Shown here: in pieces, positions 8,708 to 17,411 of the stretch
How positions within the stretch are numbered: position 1 is the stretch's first letter
Layout: each line of letters opens with the position of its first letter
Origin: Pelagadaptatus sp034112445
GTDB lineage: Bacteria; Pseudomonadota; Gammaproteobacteria; Pseudomonadales; Cellvibrionaceae
DNA length: 56,923 nucleotides
Direction: 5' to 3'
Assembly (NCBI GenBank): GCA_034112445.1
Contig: JAWUVI010000002.1
Location: forward strand, 1 to 56,923
Program-made: the position numbers and the translations under genes
Notes under the pieces: model-generated
What the model was told of the DNA's origin: nothing
What the model saw: the letters and a program-made list of their open reading frames with translations, nothing else
The model's database searches: none

Positions 8708-9543
8708 AAAAACGTTCGTCTTTATTTACTACCATTTTTTTGTGGTTTGGTTTGTTATTTTTGTATGCGCCTATCGTTATTCTCATGGTTTATTCGTTCA
8801 ACGAATCACGCTTGGTAACGGTATGGGCTGGATTTTCTGTTAAATGGTACGGCGAGTTATTTAACGATTCACAAATGATGAGCGCCGCGTGGATGAGCGT
8901 TAAAATTGCTTTTCTGAGCGCTTGCGGTGCAATTGTCTTAGGTGTTATGGCCGCCTTGGTGATGTCGAGATTTCACTCCTTTAAGGGTAAAACATTATTT
9001 GCGGGGATGATAACCGCACCCTTAGTTATGCCTGAGGTCATTACAGGTTTATCGCTCTTGTTATTATTTGTTACCTTGTCGGATATTATTGGTTGGCCCG
9101 GCGGCCGGGGTATGCTGACGATATGGATCGCTCACGTAACATTTTGTACAGCATATGTTGCGGTTATAGTTTCTTCGCGTTTAAAAGATATGGATGAGTC
9201 GCTAGAAGATGCTGCTATGGATTTGGGTGCGTCACGATTGAAAACTTTTTTTGTCATAACGTTACCCCTTATCGCGCCCGCTATTATGTCAGGCTGGTTA
9301 CTTGCGTTTACTTTGTCGCTAGATGACTTGGTTATTGCTAGTTTTGTTTCGGGGCCCTCATCTACGACTTTACCTATGGAAGTTTTTTCGTCTGTTAGGC
9401 GTGGAGTTAGTCCTAAAATTAATGCCCTAGCAACCATTATGGTTCTGATTGTTTCGGTTGGGGTTTTTCTTGCGTGGAAGCTGGCTCAGCGGGATGAGAA
9501 AAGACGATTGATGGAAGAAAAAATGGCGTTCGCAGAAAATTAA
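8704..9543 (+). CDS. potI: Polyamine ABC transporter permease, PotI/SpuH family
   Basis: A 279-residue permease partner of PotH with about six hydrophobic segments. The EAA-type loop is EDAAMDLGASRLKTFFVITL, and the C-terminal half holds the conserved DDLVIASFVSGP segment. It overlaps potH by four bases and is the last transporter gene. The kinase-like gene starts 22 bases downstream and may be cotranscribed; I saw no terminator between them. Confidence 0.92.
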   Translation: MKKRSSLFTTIFLWFGLLFLYAPIVILMVYSFNESRLVTVWAGFSVKWYGELFNDSQMMSAAWMSVKIAFLSACGAIVLGVMAALVMSRFHSFKGKTLFAGMITAPLVMPEVITGLSLLLLFVTLSDIIGWPGGRGMLTIWIAHVTFCTAYVAVIVSSRLKDMDESLEDAAMDLGASRLKTFFVITLPLIAPAIMSGWLLAFTLSLDDLVIASFVSGPSSTTLPMEVFSSVRRGVSPKINALATIMVLIVSVGVFLAWKLAQRDEKRRLMEEKMAFAEN

Positions 9544-9565
9544 TGGGGCTATATTGTTTTTATCT

Positions 9566-10429
9566 ATGAGCGATCAACGCTTGCAGAAAATCCTGTCAGA
9601 ATGGCAAGTTTGGTATATTTCTCCTCCGGTCAAACCGCAGCTGGTTCGTGAGCTTTCAAAAGGCCGGAGTCATCAAAGCTGGCTCGTTCGTGCCGAAAAA
9701 TTGAACTATGTCATTAAATTAGACAACACCAATTCAAGATCTTTAGCTCATCCTCTCTCTCAAGAATTAGCCATTCAAAAAGTGGTTGCCGCTTATGACT
9801 TGTCGCCAAATGTAATTTACAGTGGCGATGACTTTTCAGTTAGTGCTTTTATTGTCAGTAAAAATACTTCGATTGATTTTAAAGACTGGATTAGTGTCGG
9901 TGTGGAGCTTAAAAAAATTCACTCATTGAAAGTTGAGGTTCCCAAGATAGATTTATATCAGCACTCTGAAAACTATTGGTATAAGTTGTCGGTTACGCCT
10001 AAAGCATTAGAGGCTTTAAGGCATGTCATGTGGGCACTGTTGAGCCAGTTAGAGCTGACTAGAGTGCAATGGGGGTTGTGTCATCATGATCTTAACCGAG
10101 AAAATCTTATTTTTAGTCAGGCGGGGCCTGTTTTTATTGATTGGGAATACGCAGCAATTAATCATCCATATTTTGACTTGGCTACCTTAAAGCTTCACTT
10201 AACAAGCGAGGAATATAGTTTTGTGTTGCAGGGGTATACTGGTTTGCCGGAGCAAGTATATAGCTCGAATGAAAAATTAGATTTAGCGTTATTAACCAAG
10301 TATTGCTGTGTGGTATGTTATTTAGAAGCGTTATGGTGGGCTGTTACGGATGTTGACGCCGAAGAGTATCAAATGAGCCTGGCAAAACTGCAAGAATATA
10401 TAAAGTTTATTCCTGCAGTTGGTCGGTAA
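9566..10429 (+). CDS. Aminoglycoside phosphotransferase/choline-kinase-fold protein
   Basis: A protein of about 287 residues with the APH/ChoK/ThiK small-molecule kinase fold. The Brenner-type catalytic loop is visible as GLCHHDLNRENLIF (catalytic Asp and downstream Asn), followed by the metal-binding VFIDWEYAAINHPYFDLA. A glycine-rich N-terminal loop (LSKGRSHQSWLVR) would bind ATP. It directly follows potI, so a role in phosphorylating a small amine or alcohol is conceivable, but the substrate (thiamine, choline, other) is unknown. I prefer the ATG at 9566. A TTG at 9554 with GGGG upstream is possible and adds four residues. Its stop lies four bases from the convergent yhbY stop. Confidence 0.7.
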   Translation: MSDQRLQKILSEWQVWYISPPVKPQLVRELSKGRSHQSWLVRAEKLNYVIKLDNTNSRSLAHPLSQELAIQKVVAAYDLSPNVIYSGDDFSVSAFIVSKNTSIDFKDWISVGVELKKIHSLKVEVPKIDLYQHSENYWYKLSVTPKALEALRHVMWALLSQLELTRVQWGLCHHDLNRENLIFSQAGPVFIDWEYAAINHPYFDLATLKLHLTSEEYSFVLQGYTGLPEQVYSSNEKLDLALLTKYCCVVCYLEALWWAVTDVDAEEYQMSLAKLQEYIKFIPAVGR

Positions 10430-10432
10430 GTT

Positions 10433-10735
10433 TTAACGTGAAATATTGGAAAGCTTAGCGTTTGGTCTTTTTGCTTCACGGAAAATCAAAGCGACCTTGC
10501 CAATCTTTTGGACAACTTCAGCGCGGGATTTTTTGCACATTTGATCAACAACTGTTGATCGCACATCGCGATCATTGATCATCAATTTCACCTTAATAAG
10601 TTCATGGTCATTAAGTGCCCGTTCAAGCTCTACCATGACGTTGTCACTTAAGCCGTTACCAGCGATAGTAACTACAGGTTTTAAATTGTGGCCAATGTTG
10701 CGATATTGTTTTTTACGGTCGGAGCTTAAAGGCAT
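10433..10735 (-). CDS. yhbY: Ribosome-assembly RNA-binding protein, CRM/YhbY family
   Basis: A 100-residue CRM-domain protein that binds pre-50S ribosomal RNA during subunit assembly. The family hallmarks are LKPVVTIAGNGLSDNV (GxxG-type loop region) and LIKVKLM. Length is typical. It diverges from rlmE, the usual neighbour order in gammaproteobacteria. The greA-carAB genes that often precede it in Pseudomonas-type genomes are not here; the polyamine locus lies on that side instead. Confidence 0.92.
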   Translation of the reverse strand: MPLSSDRKKQYRNIGHNLKPVVTIAGNGLSDNVMVELERALNDHELIKVKLMINDRDVRSTVVDQMCKKSRAEVVQKIGKVALIFREAKRPNAKLSNISR

Positions 10736-10822
10736 ACAATGTCTCTTTCTAAATTACGATTTCTTAAGATGGGCATTATACCTTAATTTCAAAGGCACCC
10801 TAATGCTCAAATGGACTTATCA

Positions 10823-11458
10823 ATGACAAAACCCAAGTCTTCTCGTTCTAAAACCAGTAAAAGTTGGTTGCATGAACACTTTAACGACCAATATGTTCAG
10901 CGTTCTCAAAAAGATGGCTATCGTTCGCGAGCAAGTTATAAGTTATTAGAGTTGATTGAAAAAGACCGGTTAATAAAACCCGGAATGACGGTTGTCGATT
11001 TGGGATCAGCTCCCGGTGGGTGGGCGCAAGTCGCGGCCCAAAAGGTTGGAGGTAAAGGCAAGGTGATCGCATCGGACATACTGCCAATGGATTCCATTGC
11101 TGATGTTACCTTTATTCAAGGCGATTTTACCGAAGCAGATGTGTTTGAAGAATTGTTAAGTGCGCTAGGTCCTGACAAGGCGGGCCTTGTAATGTCAGAT
11201 ATGGCCCCCAATATGAGTGGTATGCCTGATGTTGATCAACCCAGAGCTATGTATTTGGTTGAGTTAGCGTTAGATATGGCTTGTAATACTTTACAATCAA
11301 AAGGTAATTTTGTTGCTAAAGTGTTTCAGGGTGAAGGTTTTGACGATTTTTTAGAAAATGCTCGCCAGTCCTTCCAAACCGTAGTTACACGCAAGCCTGA
11401 TGCTTCTAGAGCAAGATCTAGAGAGGTTTATGTGATTGGTAAGAGTTTTATAGGTTGA
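10823..11458 (+). CDS. rlmE: 23S rRNA (uridine-2'-O)-methyltransferase RlmE
   Basis: A protein of about 211 residues that methylates U2552 of 23S rRNA using S-adenosylmethionine. The SAM site is DLGSAPGGWAQVA. The K-D-K-E catalytic set is recognisable: Lys in SYKLLE, Asp in SDMAPNMSG, Lys in FVAKVFQGEG and Glu in RSREVYVIG. An ATG at 10811 would add four residues (MDLS); I chose 10823 because MTKPKSS looks more like family N-termini. It is followed 117 bases later by ftsH, as in E. coli. Confidence 0.93.
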   Translation: MTKPKSSRSKTSKSWLHEHFNDQYVQRSQKDGYRSRASYKLLELIEKDRLIKPGMTVVDLGSAPGGWAQVAAQKVGGKGKVIASDILPMDSIADVTFIQGDFTEADVFEELLSALGPDKAGLVMSDMAPNMSGMPDVDQPRAMYLVELALDMACNTLQSKGNFVAKVFQGEGFDDFLENARQSFQTVVTRKPDASRARSREVYVIGKSFIG

Positions 11459-11574
11459 ATGTCTTCCAAAATAGGTGAAGCTAAATGGTTTCGCTTAGCT
11501 CTACGTGGTTAAATAGGCTCGTAGATAAGCAATTTTGATAAATTACACATGACGTGTGATATGAGGGTACCTCT

Positions 11575-13515
11575 TTGAACGATATGGCAAAAAATTTGGT
11601 GTTGTGGTTAGTGATTGCTGCAGTATTAATGGCGGTCTTCCAGAATTTTAATCCACAACAGGCACAGCAAGATCTAACTTACACCGAGTTTGTAAAAATG
11701 GTGCAGTCTGATCAGGTCAGAGAAGTCACCATTGATGGTTTGATTATTTCTGGTGTGCGCCACGACAATACACCGTTTGAAGCAGTGCGCCCACAAGTGA
11801 TGGATAATCATTTGATGGACGATTTGTTGAGTCACGATGTGGAAGTCAAAGGCCGACGTCCAGAGCAGTCTAGTATCTGGCAGCAATTATTGGTTGCCAG
11901 TTTCCCTATCCTGTTAATTATTATCGTCTTTATGTTTTTTATGCGTCAAATGCAAGGCGGTGGCGGTGGAAAGGGTGGGCCAATGAGCTTTGGTAAAAGT
12001 AAAGCGCGCTTGCTCGGAGAAGACCAAATCAAAACCACTTTTGCTGATGTAGCGGGAGTGGATGAGGCCAAGGAAGAAGTACAAGAGTTAGTTGAGTATT
12101 TGCGTGATCCTACTAAATTTCAACGTTTAGGTGGCCAAATTCCACGCGGTGTTTTAATGGCGGGGCAGCCTGGTACAGGTAAAACCTTATTGGCAAAAGC
12201 CATCGCGGGTGAAGCTAAAGTACCTTTCTTTTCTATATCTGGTTCAGATTTTGTTGAAATGTTCGTAGGCGTTGGAGCTTCACGAGTTCGTGATATGTTT
12301 GAGCAGGCAAAGAAGCAGTCACCTTGCATTATCTTTATTGATGAGATTGATGCCGTTGGCCGCCATCGAGGTGGTGGACATGGTGGCGGTCATGATGAGC
12401 GTGAGCAGACATTGAACCAACTGTTGGTTGAGATGGATGGTTTTGAAGGTAATGACGGCGTTATTGTTATAGCGGCAACTAACCGCCCCGACGTATTAGA
12501 TAAAGCATTGATGCGCCCAGGTCGTTTCGATAGACAGGTCTATGTAGGGTTACCGGATATTCGTGGCCGTGAACAGATTTTAAAAGTGCACATGAGAAAG
12601 GTGCCGCTAGACGATAAAGTAAAAGCGTCAGTTATAGCACGCGGTACGCCAGGATTTTCTGGTGCTGATTTGGCTAACATTGTGAATGAAGCGGCGTTAT
12701 TCGCAGCTCGGGGTAACAGACGCAAAGTGTCCATGGAAGAGTTCGAAAAAGCCCGCGACAAGATCATGATGGGCGCTGAACGTAAGTCTATGGTCATGAG
12801 TGAAAAAGAAAAACAAAATACCGCATATCATGAAGCTGGCCATGCCATTGTTGGCCGTTTAGTGCCTGAGCACGACCCAGTTCATAAGGTTACTATTATT
12901 CCTCGTGGCCGAGCGTTAGGTGTTACGCAGTTTTTGCCTGAAGAGGATAAATACAGCTTGAGCAAGCGTGGCTTAGAGTCTCAAATCTGTACTTTATTTG
13001 GCGGTCGTATTGCTGAAGAAATGACTTTAGGTTTTGATGGCGTTACGACCGGAGCTCAAAATGATATTGAGCGTGCCACCAGTTTAGCTCGTAGCATGGT
13101 CACCAAATGGGGCTTGTCTGAAAAATTGGGACCGCTGCATTATGGTGAAGGCGATAGCAGTATGCCTGGAGTGCCAGGTTCACCTAACTTTTCAGGTGAA
13201 ACGTCTAACAGCATTGATGTTGAAGTCCGCAATATCGCAGATAACTGTTATAAAATCGCAACTGATTTGTTGGCTGAACACAAAGACGTTCTTGAAGCGA
13301 TGAAAGACGCTTTAATGGAGTATGAAACTATCGACTCTGATCAGGTGGATGATCTTATGGCGGGTCGCAAAGTCCGTCCACCAAGAGATTGGCATGATGA
13401 TGACTCTTCCGATGATTCAAGCGCTCAAGCCAATGGAGATAATTCAACACAAAGCGATAGCAGCAAGAAAGAAGATGGCGGCAGCCCTATTGGTGGCCCA
13501 GCGAAGGATCTGTAA
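11575..13515 (+). CDS. ftsH: ATP-dependent zinc metalloprotease FtsH
   Basis: A 646-residue membrane AAA+ protease that degrades misassembled membrane proteins and regulatory proteins. Two N-terminal membrane helices (about 7-23 and 103-123) flank a periplasmic domain. The AAA module has Walker A GQPGTGKT (197-204), Walker B IIFIDEIDA and the SRH region ATNRPDVLDKALMRPGRFDR. The zinc protease site is HEAGH (419-423). The TTG start at 11575 is chosen because GAGG lies eight bases upstream; the ATG at 11584 is 17 bases from it. Walker A has Gln198 where E. coli has Pro. The C-terminal tail is hydrophilic and Ser/Asp rich. A terminator follows. Confidence 0.96.
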   Translation: MNDMAKNLVLWLVIAAVLMAVFQNFNPQQAQQDLTYTEFVKMVQSDQVREVTIDGLIISGVRHDNTPFEAVRPQVMDNHLMDDLLSHDVEVKGRRPEQSSIWQQLLVASFPILLIIIVFMFFMRQMQGGGGGKGGPMSFGKSKARLLGEDQIKTTFADVAGVDEAKEEVQELVEYLRDPTKFQRLGGQIPRGVLMAGQPGTGKTLLAKAIAGEAKVPFFSISGSDFVEMFVGVGASRVRDMFEQAKKQSPCIIFIDEIDAVGRHRGGGHGGGHDEREQTLNQLLVEMDGFEGNDGVIVIAATNRPDVLDKALMRPGRFDRQVYVGLPDIRGREQILKVHMRKVPLDDKVKASVIARGTPGFSGADLANIVNEAALFAARGNRRKVSMEEFEKARDKIMMGAERKSMVMSEKEKQNTAYHEAGHAIVGRLVPEHDPVHKVTIIPRGRALGVTQFLPEEDKYSLSKRGLESQICTLFGGRIAEEMTLGFDGVTTGAQNDIERATSLARSMVTKWGLSEKLGPLHYGEGDSSMPGVPGSPNFSGETSNSIDVEVRNIADNCYKIATDLLAEHKDVLEAMKDALMEYETIDSDQVDDLMAGRKVRPPRDWHDDDSSDDSSAQANGDNSTQSDSSKKEDGGSPIGGPAKDL

Positions 13516-13537
13516 ATCGAGATTCTGCTATAAAAGA

Positions 13538-13569
13538 GCTTGGTGATTCAGTCATCAGGCTTTTTTTTT
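13538..13569 (+). terminator. Terminator after ftsH
   Basis: GCTTGGTGA pairs with TCATCAGGC over nine positions (two G-T wobbles) around the loop TTCAG, followed by nine T residues. It separates ftsH from the folP-glmM operon. Confidence 0.85.
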
Positions 13570-13627
13570 GTTTGTTGTCTTTTGTGTGAGTTATAGTCAG
13601 ATTAATATTCAAACAGATTAAGATTTT

Positions 13628-14461
13628 ATGATTGCGGGTATAGATCTCAGCACGCCTCAAATTATGGGCATTCTTAATGTCACACCTGATTCTTTTTCGG
13701 ATGGTGGTAATTTATATTGCGATAAGCAGTTAAGTATTGAATCAGCCTTAAATCGTGCTCGGGTGATGGTTGCTGAAGGTGCTAATATTATTGATGTCGG
13801 TGGTGAGTCGACTCGGCCTAACGCTGTAGCCGTTGGAGTTGAAGAGGAGTTGGCGCGAGTTATTCCGGTTGTTGAAATAATTAAAGCTGAATTAGATGTG
13901 GCTGTATCAGTCGATACCAGTTCTCCAGAAGTTATGGTATCTGCAGCAGGGGTGGGTGCCAATTTACTAAATGATGTGCGAGCCCTACAGCGTCCTGGAG
14001 CATTGGCTGCCGCAGCTTCGACAAATTTGCCTGTATGCATTATGCATATGCAAGGGCAGCCGGAGACCATGCAAGATAGTCCCCTCTACAGTGACGTAGT
14101 ACAAGAGGTCATGGATTTTTTTCAGAAAAGGTTTAGTGATATGGCCATAGCAGGTATCCATAAGCAGAAAATAATTATTGATCCGGGTTTTGGCTTCGGT
14201 AAAACTGCAGAGCACAATTTACAGCTGCTTAAACGCTTACCAGAGTTTAAGCAGCTGGGATGCTTTGTGTTGGTGGGGATATCAAGAAAATCAATTTTCC
14301 AGCATGTTCTAGGCCGAACAGTTGATAAACGTTTGGCGGGTAGCTTAGCTGGCGCGTTACTGGCTGTGCAAAAAGGAGCTCGTATTATTCGAGTTCATGA
14401 TGTTGCGGCAACCAGAGATGTATTAACTTTTTTAGAGCAAGTCGATGGAGTAAAGGCATGA
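13628..14461 (+). CDS. folP: Dihydropteroate synthase
   Basis: A 277-residue TIM-barrel enzyme that condenses 4-aminobenzoate with the dihydropterin pyrophosphate in folate synthesis; it is the sulfonamide target. Signatures are GILNVTPDSFSDGG near the N-terminus, the pterin-binding DVGGESTRPNA, and the C-terminal GISRKSIF and RVHDVAAT. Its stop overlaps the glmM start by four bases, so the two genes are coupled, as is usual in this lineage. Confidence 0.95.
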   Translation: MIAGIDLSTPQIMGILNVTPDSFSDGGNLYCDKQLSIESALNRARVMVAEGANIIDVGGESTRPNAVAVGVEEELARVIPVVEIIKAELDVAVSVDTSSPEVMVSAAGVGANLLNDVRALQRPGALAAAASTNLPVCIMHMQGQPETMQDSPLYSDVVQEVMDFFQKRFSDMAIAGIHKQKIIIDPGFGFGKTAEHNLQLLKRLPEFKQLGCFVLVGISRKSIFQHVLGRTVDKRLAGSLAGALLAVQKGARIIRVHDVAATRDVLTFLEQVDGVKA

Positions 14462-15798
14462 CACGCAAATATTTTGGCACGGATGGCATTAGGGGTAAGG
14501 TTGGTGAGGGTGTTATTACTCCTGATTTTGTTCTGCGTTTGGGGTGGGCGGCGGGTAAAGTATTGAGCGAGCAAGGCTTATCATCAAATTTAATTTTAAT
14601 TGGTAAAGATACCCGCATATCTGGATATATGTTTGAGTCAGCATTAGAGGCAGGACTGATTAACGCGGGTGTTGATGTAGGATTGTTAGGCCCGATGCCT
14701 ACTCCAGCAATTGCGTATTTAACCCGTACTTTTCAAGCGCAGGCGGGCATTGTTATCAGCGCTTCGCATAATGCATATCAAGATAATGGCATTAAATTTT
14801 TCAGTGCCATGGGTACTAAATTGCCCGACGATATAGAGTTAGCAATTGAAGCGCAGCTCGATAAGCCTATGGTCACGGCTGATCTGTTAGGTAAGGCACG
14901 CCGGATTAATGATGCGGCTGGCCGTTATATAGAATATTGCAAAAGTACGTTGCCTTGGGGGTTTAGTCTCAACGGCATGAAAATTGTTCTTGATTGCGCT
15001 AACGGCGCTACCTACCACATTGCTCCTAGTGTATTTAAAGAGCTTGGTGCTGATATTGATGTTATTGGGGCTGAGCCTGACGGCATTAATATCAATGAGC
15101 AGTGCGGCTCAACCACACCGGCTAAATTGCAAGCGCGGGTGTTAGAGACTAATGCAGATTTAGGTATTGGTTTTGATGGCGACGGAGATCGCCTGGTTTT
15201 TGTTGATCATAAAGGTGAGTTGGTCGATGGCGATGAAATTCTGTACCTCATCGCTTCCTATCAGCAGCAGCATGAAGAGGACGGCTGTGCCGGAGTTGTA
15301 GGCACGTTAATGAGTAACTATGGATTTGAACAGGCTCTTAAGAAGCTTGAAATTCCTTTTGTTCGAGCCGGAGTCGGTGACCGTTACGTGATTGAGCAAA
15401 TGAAAAAGCATGGTTGGACGTTAGGTGGTGAGAATTCTGGCCATATTATATGTGGTGATGTCAGTACGACTGGAGACGGAATCATTGCGGCATTGCAAGT
15501 TTTGTTGGCCTTATCGGTAGCTAGCAGCAATTTGAATGAGCTAAAGCAGGGTATGCGCAAGCTTCCGCAAACGATGATAAATGTCCGTATTGCTGGCAAG
15601 GTCACTATTGGGGGAAATATTAATATAGAGAAATCGGTAGCTGAAGCGGAGCAAATACTTGCCGATACGGGTCGTGTTTTATTACGAGCATCAGGTACTG
15701 AACCGCTCATTAGGGTAATGGTAGAGGGTGAAGATATTGCCTTGGTAGGCACCTTAGCCGAGAAAATTGCTGAAGTTGTCAAAAGTGAATTGCAGTGA
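14458..15798 (+). CDS. glmM: Phosphoglucosamine mutase
   Basis: A 446-residue alpha-D-phosphohexomutase that converts glucosamine-6-phosphate to glucosamine-1-phosphate for peptidoglycan and LPS precursors. The start FGTDGIRG, the phosphoserine loop ISASHNAY (Ser103 as the phosphorylated residue), the metal loop GFDGDGDR and the sugar-binding GGENSGHI are all present, as is the phosphate-binding RASGTEPLIRV. It overlaps folP and is followed by a terminator. Confidence 0.96.
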   Translation: MTRKYFGTDGIRGKVGEGVITPDFVLRLGWAAGKVLSEQGLSSNLILIGKDTRISGYMFESALEAGLINAGVDVGLLGPMPTPAIAYLTRTFQAQAGIVISASHNAYQDNGIKFFSAMGTKLPDDIELAIEAQLDKPMVTADLLGKARRINDAAGRYIEYCKSTLPWGFSLNGMKIVLDCANGATYHIAPSVFKELGADIDVIGAEPDGININEQCGSTTPAKLQARVLETNADLGIGFDGDGDRLVFVDHKGELVDGDEILYLIASYQQQHEEDGCAGVVGTLMSNYGFEQALKKLEIPFVRAGVGDRYVIEQMKKHGWTLGGENSGHIICGDVSTTGDGIIAALQVLLALSVASSNLNELKQGMRKLPQTMINVRIAGKVTIGGNINIEKSVAEAEQILADTGRVLLRASGTEPLIRVMVEGEDIALVGTLAEKIAEVVKSELQ

Positions 15799-15863
15799 CC
15801 TTCCAGTGGTGCTGAGATGGACTGATTTGTTTTTGTAATAGTGTTAGCAAATATTGTAAGTTA

Positions 15864-15896
15864 GGGTGTTCTCGGCTAAGATGAGCGCCCTTTTTT
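15864..15896 (+). terminator. Terminator after glmM
   Basis: GGGTGTTC and GAGCGCCC form an eight-pair stem with two G-T wobbles, an 11-base loop and six following T residues. It ends folP-glmM; tpiA begins 44 bases later and so needs its own promoter or read-through. Confidence 0.75.
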
Positions 15897-15940
15897 CTGG
15901 GCGATTCATGCGATATTGTCCCGTTTGACGGAAGAGAAAA

Positions 15941-16678
15941 ATGCGACGTCTGTTGGTTTTAGCTAACTGGAAAATGAATGGCAGCCTGAATGATAATAGG
16001 CAGTTACTAGATGCATTAACTGCTCAGTGGCAAGGTCAGAGTGAAGTTGGGGTATGTCCCCCTGTAGTCTATATGGCTCAGGTAAGAGACTTACTAAAGA
16101 ACTCATCAATTACGCTTGGCGCTCAAGATATTAGTAGTGCCGTATCGGGAGCTTATACCGGAGAAATTTCAGCGACTATGCTGGCTGAATTCTCTTGCCG
16201 ATTTGCCATTATTGGTCACTCTGAACGACGCCAATATCATGCAGAGTCAGATGCCATTGTTGCAGAGAAATTTATTGCTGCACAAAAGGAAAGTATAAAA
16301 CCGGTATTGTGTATTGGTGAGTCACTTGAAGAGCGTGAAAGCGGAGCGGCTCTAGAAGTTATCTCCACACAATTAAAAGCCGTAATCAATGCTGTCGGAT
16401 TAGATGCTTTTAATGAGGCGGTTATTGCTTATGAGCCAGTTTGGGCTATAGGTACCGGAAAAACTGCGAGTCCAGAGCAAGCACAAGAAGTACATAAGCA
16501 TATACGTAGTTTGTTAGGCTCAACAGGCGATAAAGTACAAATTTTATATGGCGGCAGTGTAAAAAGCAGTAATGCCACAGAGCTTTTTTCTCAGCCAGAT
16601 ATCGACGGAGCTTTAGTCGGTGGCGCATCTCTTGATGCCAATGAATTTACGTTGATTTGCCAGGCAGCAGACCAATAA
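15941..16678 (+). CDS. tpiA: Triosephosphate isomerase
   Basis: A 245-residue glycolytic TIM barrel interconverting dihydroxyacetone phosphate and glyceraldehyde-3-phosphate. Visible signatures are NWKMNG with the substrate-binding lysine, GHSERR with the catalytic histidine, AYEPVWAIGTGKTAS with the catalytic glutamate and the flexible loop, and YGGSVKSSN. A GGAAGAG ribosome-binding site precedes the ATG. The tpiA-secG pairing is a standard gammaproteobacterial order. Confidence 0.96.
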   Translation: MRRLLVLANWKMNGSLNDNRQLLDALTAQWQGQSEVGVCPPVVYMAQVRDLLKNSSITLGAQDISSAVSGAYTGEISATMLAEFSCRFAIIGHSERRQYHAESDAIVAEKFIAAQKESIKPVLCIGESLEERESGAALEVISTQLKAVINAVGLDAFNEAVIAYEPVWAIGTGKTASPEQAQEVHKHIRSLLGSTGDKVQILYGGSVKSSNATELFSQPDIDGALVGGASLDANEFTLICQAADQ

Positions 16679-16737
16679 TATAAACCCATTAAGTTATTAA
16701 GGTCAGGCACTTCGGTCTGATCTCTCTAGGTGAAAAT

Positions 16738-17130
16738 ATGGAAAAGTTAATACTAGTTGTACATGTTCTAACGGCCTTATCAATTATCGGGTTGATTTTA
16801 ATGCAGCAAGGTAAAGGTGCTGAAGCAGGTGCTTCATTTGGTTCTGGTGCATCACAAACCGTTTTTGGTGGTGAAGGCAGTGGAAACTTCTTTACTCGTG
16901 CTACGGCTGTTTTGGCAACCGTATTCTTTGTGACTAGTTTTGGATTAGCGGTTGTAGCAAAAAACAAATCAAGCCTTGGCGGTATTGAAGGTATGCCCGA
17001 TATGGCTATTGAAGAAGGAATTCCTGCCGTTGTAGAGATGTCTTCTGACGTGGCAGAAGGTGATGTTCCTGCTATGACTGATTATTCAATAGGTTCAGAT
17101 TCTACCTCAGATATACCTGCCTCAGAATAA
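16738..17130 (+). CDS. secG: Protein-export membrane protein SecG
   Basis: A 130-residue subunit of the SecYEG translocon with two membrane helices (about residues 2-20 and 52-74) joined by a glycine-rich loop, GAEAGASFGSGASQTVFGG, the family hallmark. The C-terminal tail is longer than in E. coli and acidic (rich in Glu, Asp and Ser). AGGTGA upstream serves as ribosome-binding site. The tRNA-Leu gene follows, as expected. Confidence 0.94.
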   Translation: MEKLILVVHVLTALSIIGLILMQQGKGAEAGASFGSGASQTVFGGEGSGNFFTRATAVLATVFFVTSFGLAVVAKNKSSLGGIEGMPDMAIEEGIPAVVEMSSDVAEGDVPAMTDYSIGSDSTSDIPASE

Positions 17131-17224
17131 TATAGGCGAGCCCATTTGAATTGATGGGCCGCTATAGAATATAGCCAAGCCGCGTTGTGCTTTTGTGGCG
17201 GTTGTGGCAGAATTCGCGCGAAAT

Positions 17225-17309
17225 GCGGCCGTGGTGAAATTGGTAGACACGCGGGGTCGAGGTCCCCGTGCCGAAAGGTGTGAGAGTTCAAGTCTCTCCG
17301 GCCGCACCA
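17225..17309 (+). tRNA. leuU: tRNA-Leu (anticodon GAG)
   Basis: An 85-base cloverleaf with an encoded CCA end. The acceptor stem GCGGCCG pairs with CGGCCGC; the D-arm TGGTAGACAC is class II; the anticodon stem CGGGG/CCCCG encloses the loop TCGAGGT with GAG at 17259-17261. It has a short variable arm and a TTCAAGT T-loop. It follows secG, as leuU does in E. coli. Confidence 0.96.
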
Positions 17310-17339
17310 TATAAAACCCATCAACGTTTGGTGGTATCT

Positions 17340-17366
17340 AAAGCCCGCATAGTTGCGGGCTTTTTT
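17340..17366 (+). terminator. Terminator after tRNA-Leu
   Basis: AAAGCCCGCA and TGCGGGCTTT form a perfect 10-bp stem with loop TAGT and a T run. It ends the secG/tRNA transcript before the convergent diguanylate cyclase gene. Confidence 0.9.
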
Positions 17367-17411
17367 GTGGGCAACGTTTAGAGTGGCTGTGCCAATTTAG
17401 TGTGTGGTTTT

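Noticed and set aside
11479..11500. AGCTAA/TTAGCT inverted repeat between rlmE and ftsH
   Set aside because: Six-base arms with a ten-base loop and no T tract; too weak to call.
13657..14070. 137-residue minus-strand frame inside folP
   Set aside because: It is the antisense shadow of a strongly conserved enzyme and has no start signal or family pattern.
15384..15782. 132-residue minus-strand frame inside glmM
   Set aside because: Antisense shadow of glmM; composition is that of a reversed coding frame.
17140..17159. Hairpin GCCCAT/ATGGGC after secG as terminator
   Set aside because: Only six pairs with an eight-base loop and no T run. The tRNA gene follows at once, so termination here is unlikely.
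17082..17324. Minus-strand open frames of 80 and 62 residues over the tRNA-Leu gene
   Set aside because: They are antisense to the tRNA and carry the RPERLELSHLS-type sequence well known as a false protein from tRNA-Leu genes.
17225..17411. Integrated element at tRNA-Leu
   Set aside because: No integrase, no repeated tRNA end and no mobile genes were seen next to the tRNA, so only a synteny break is reported.
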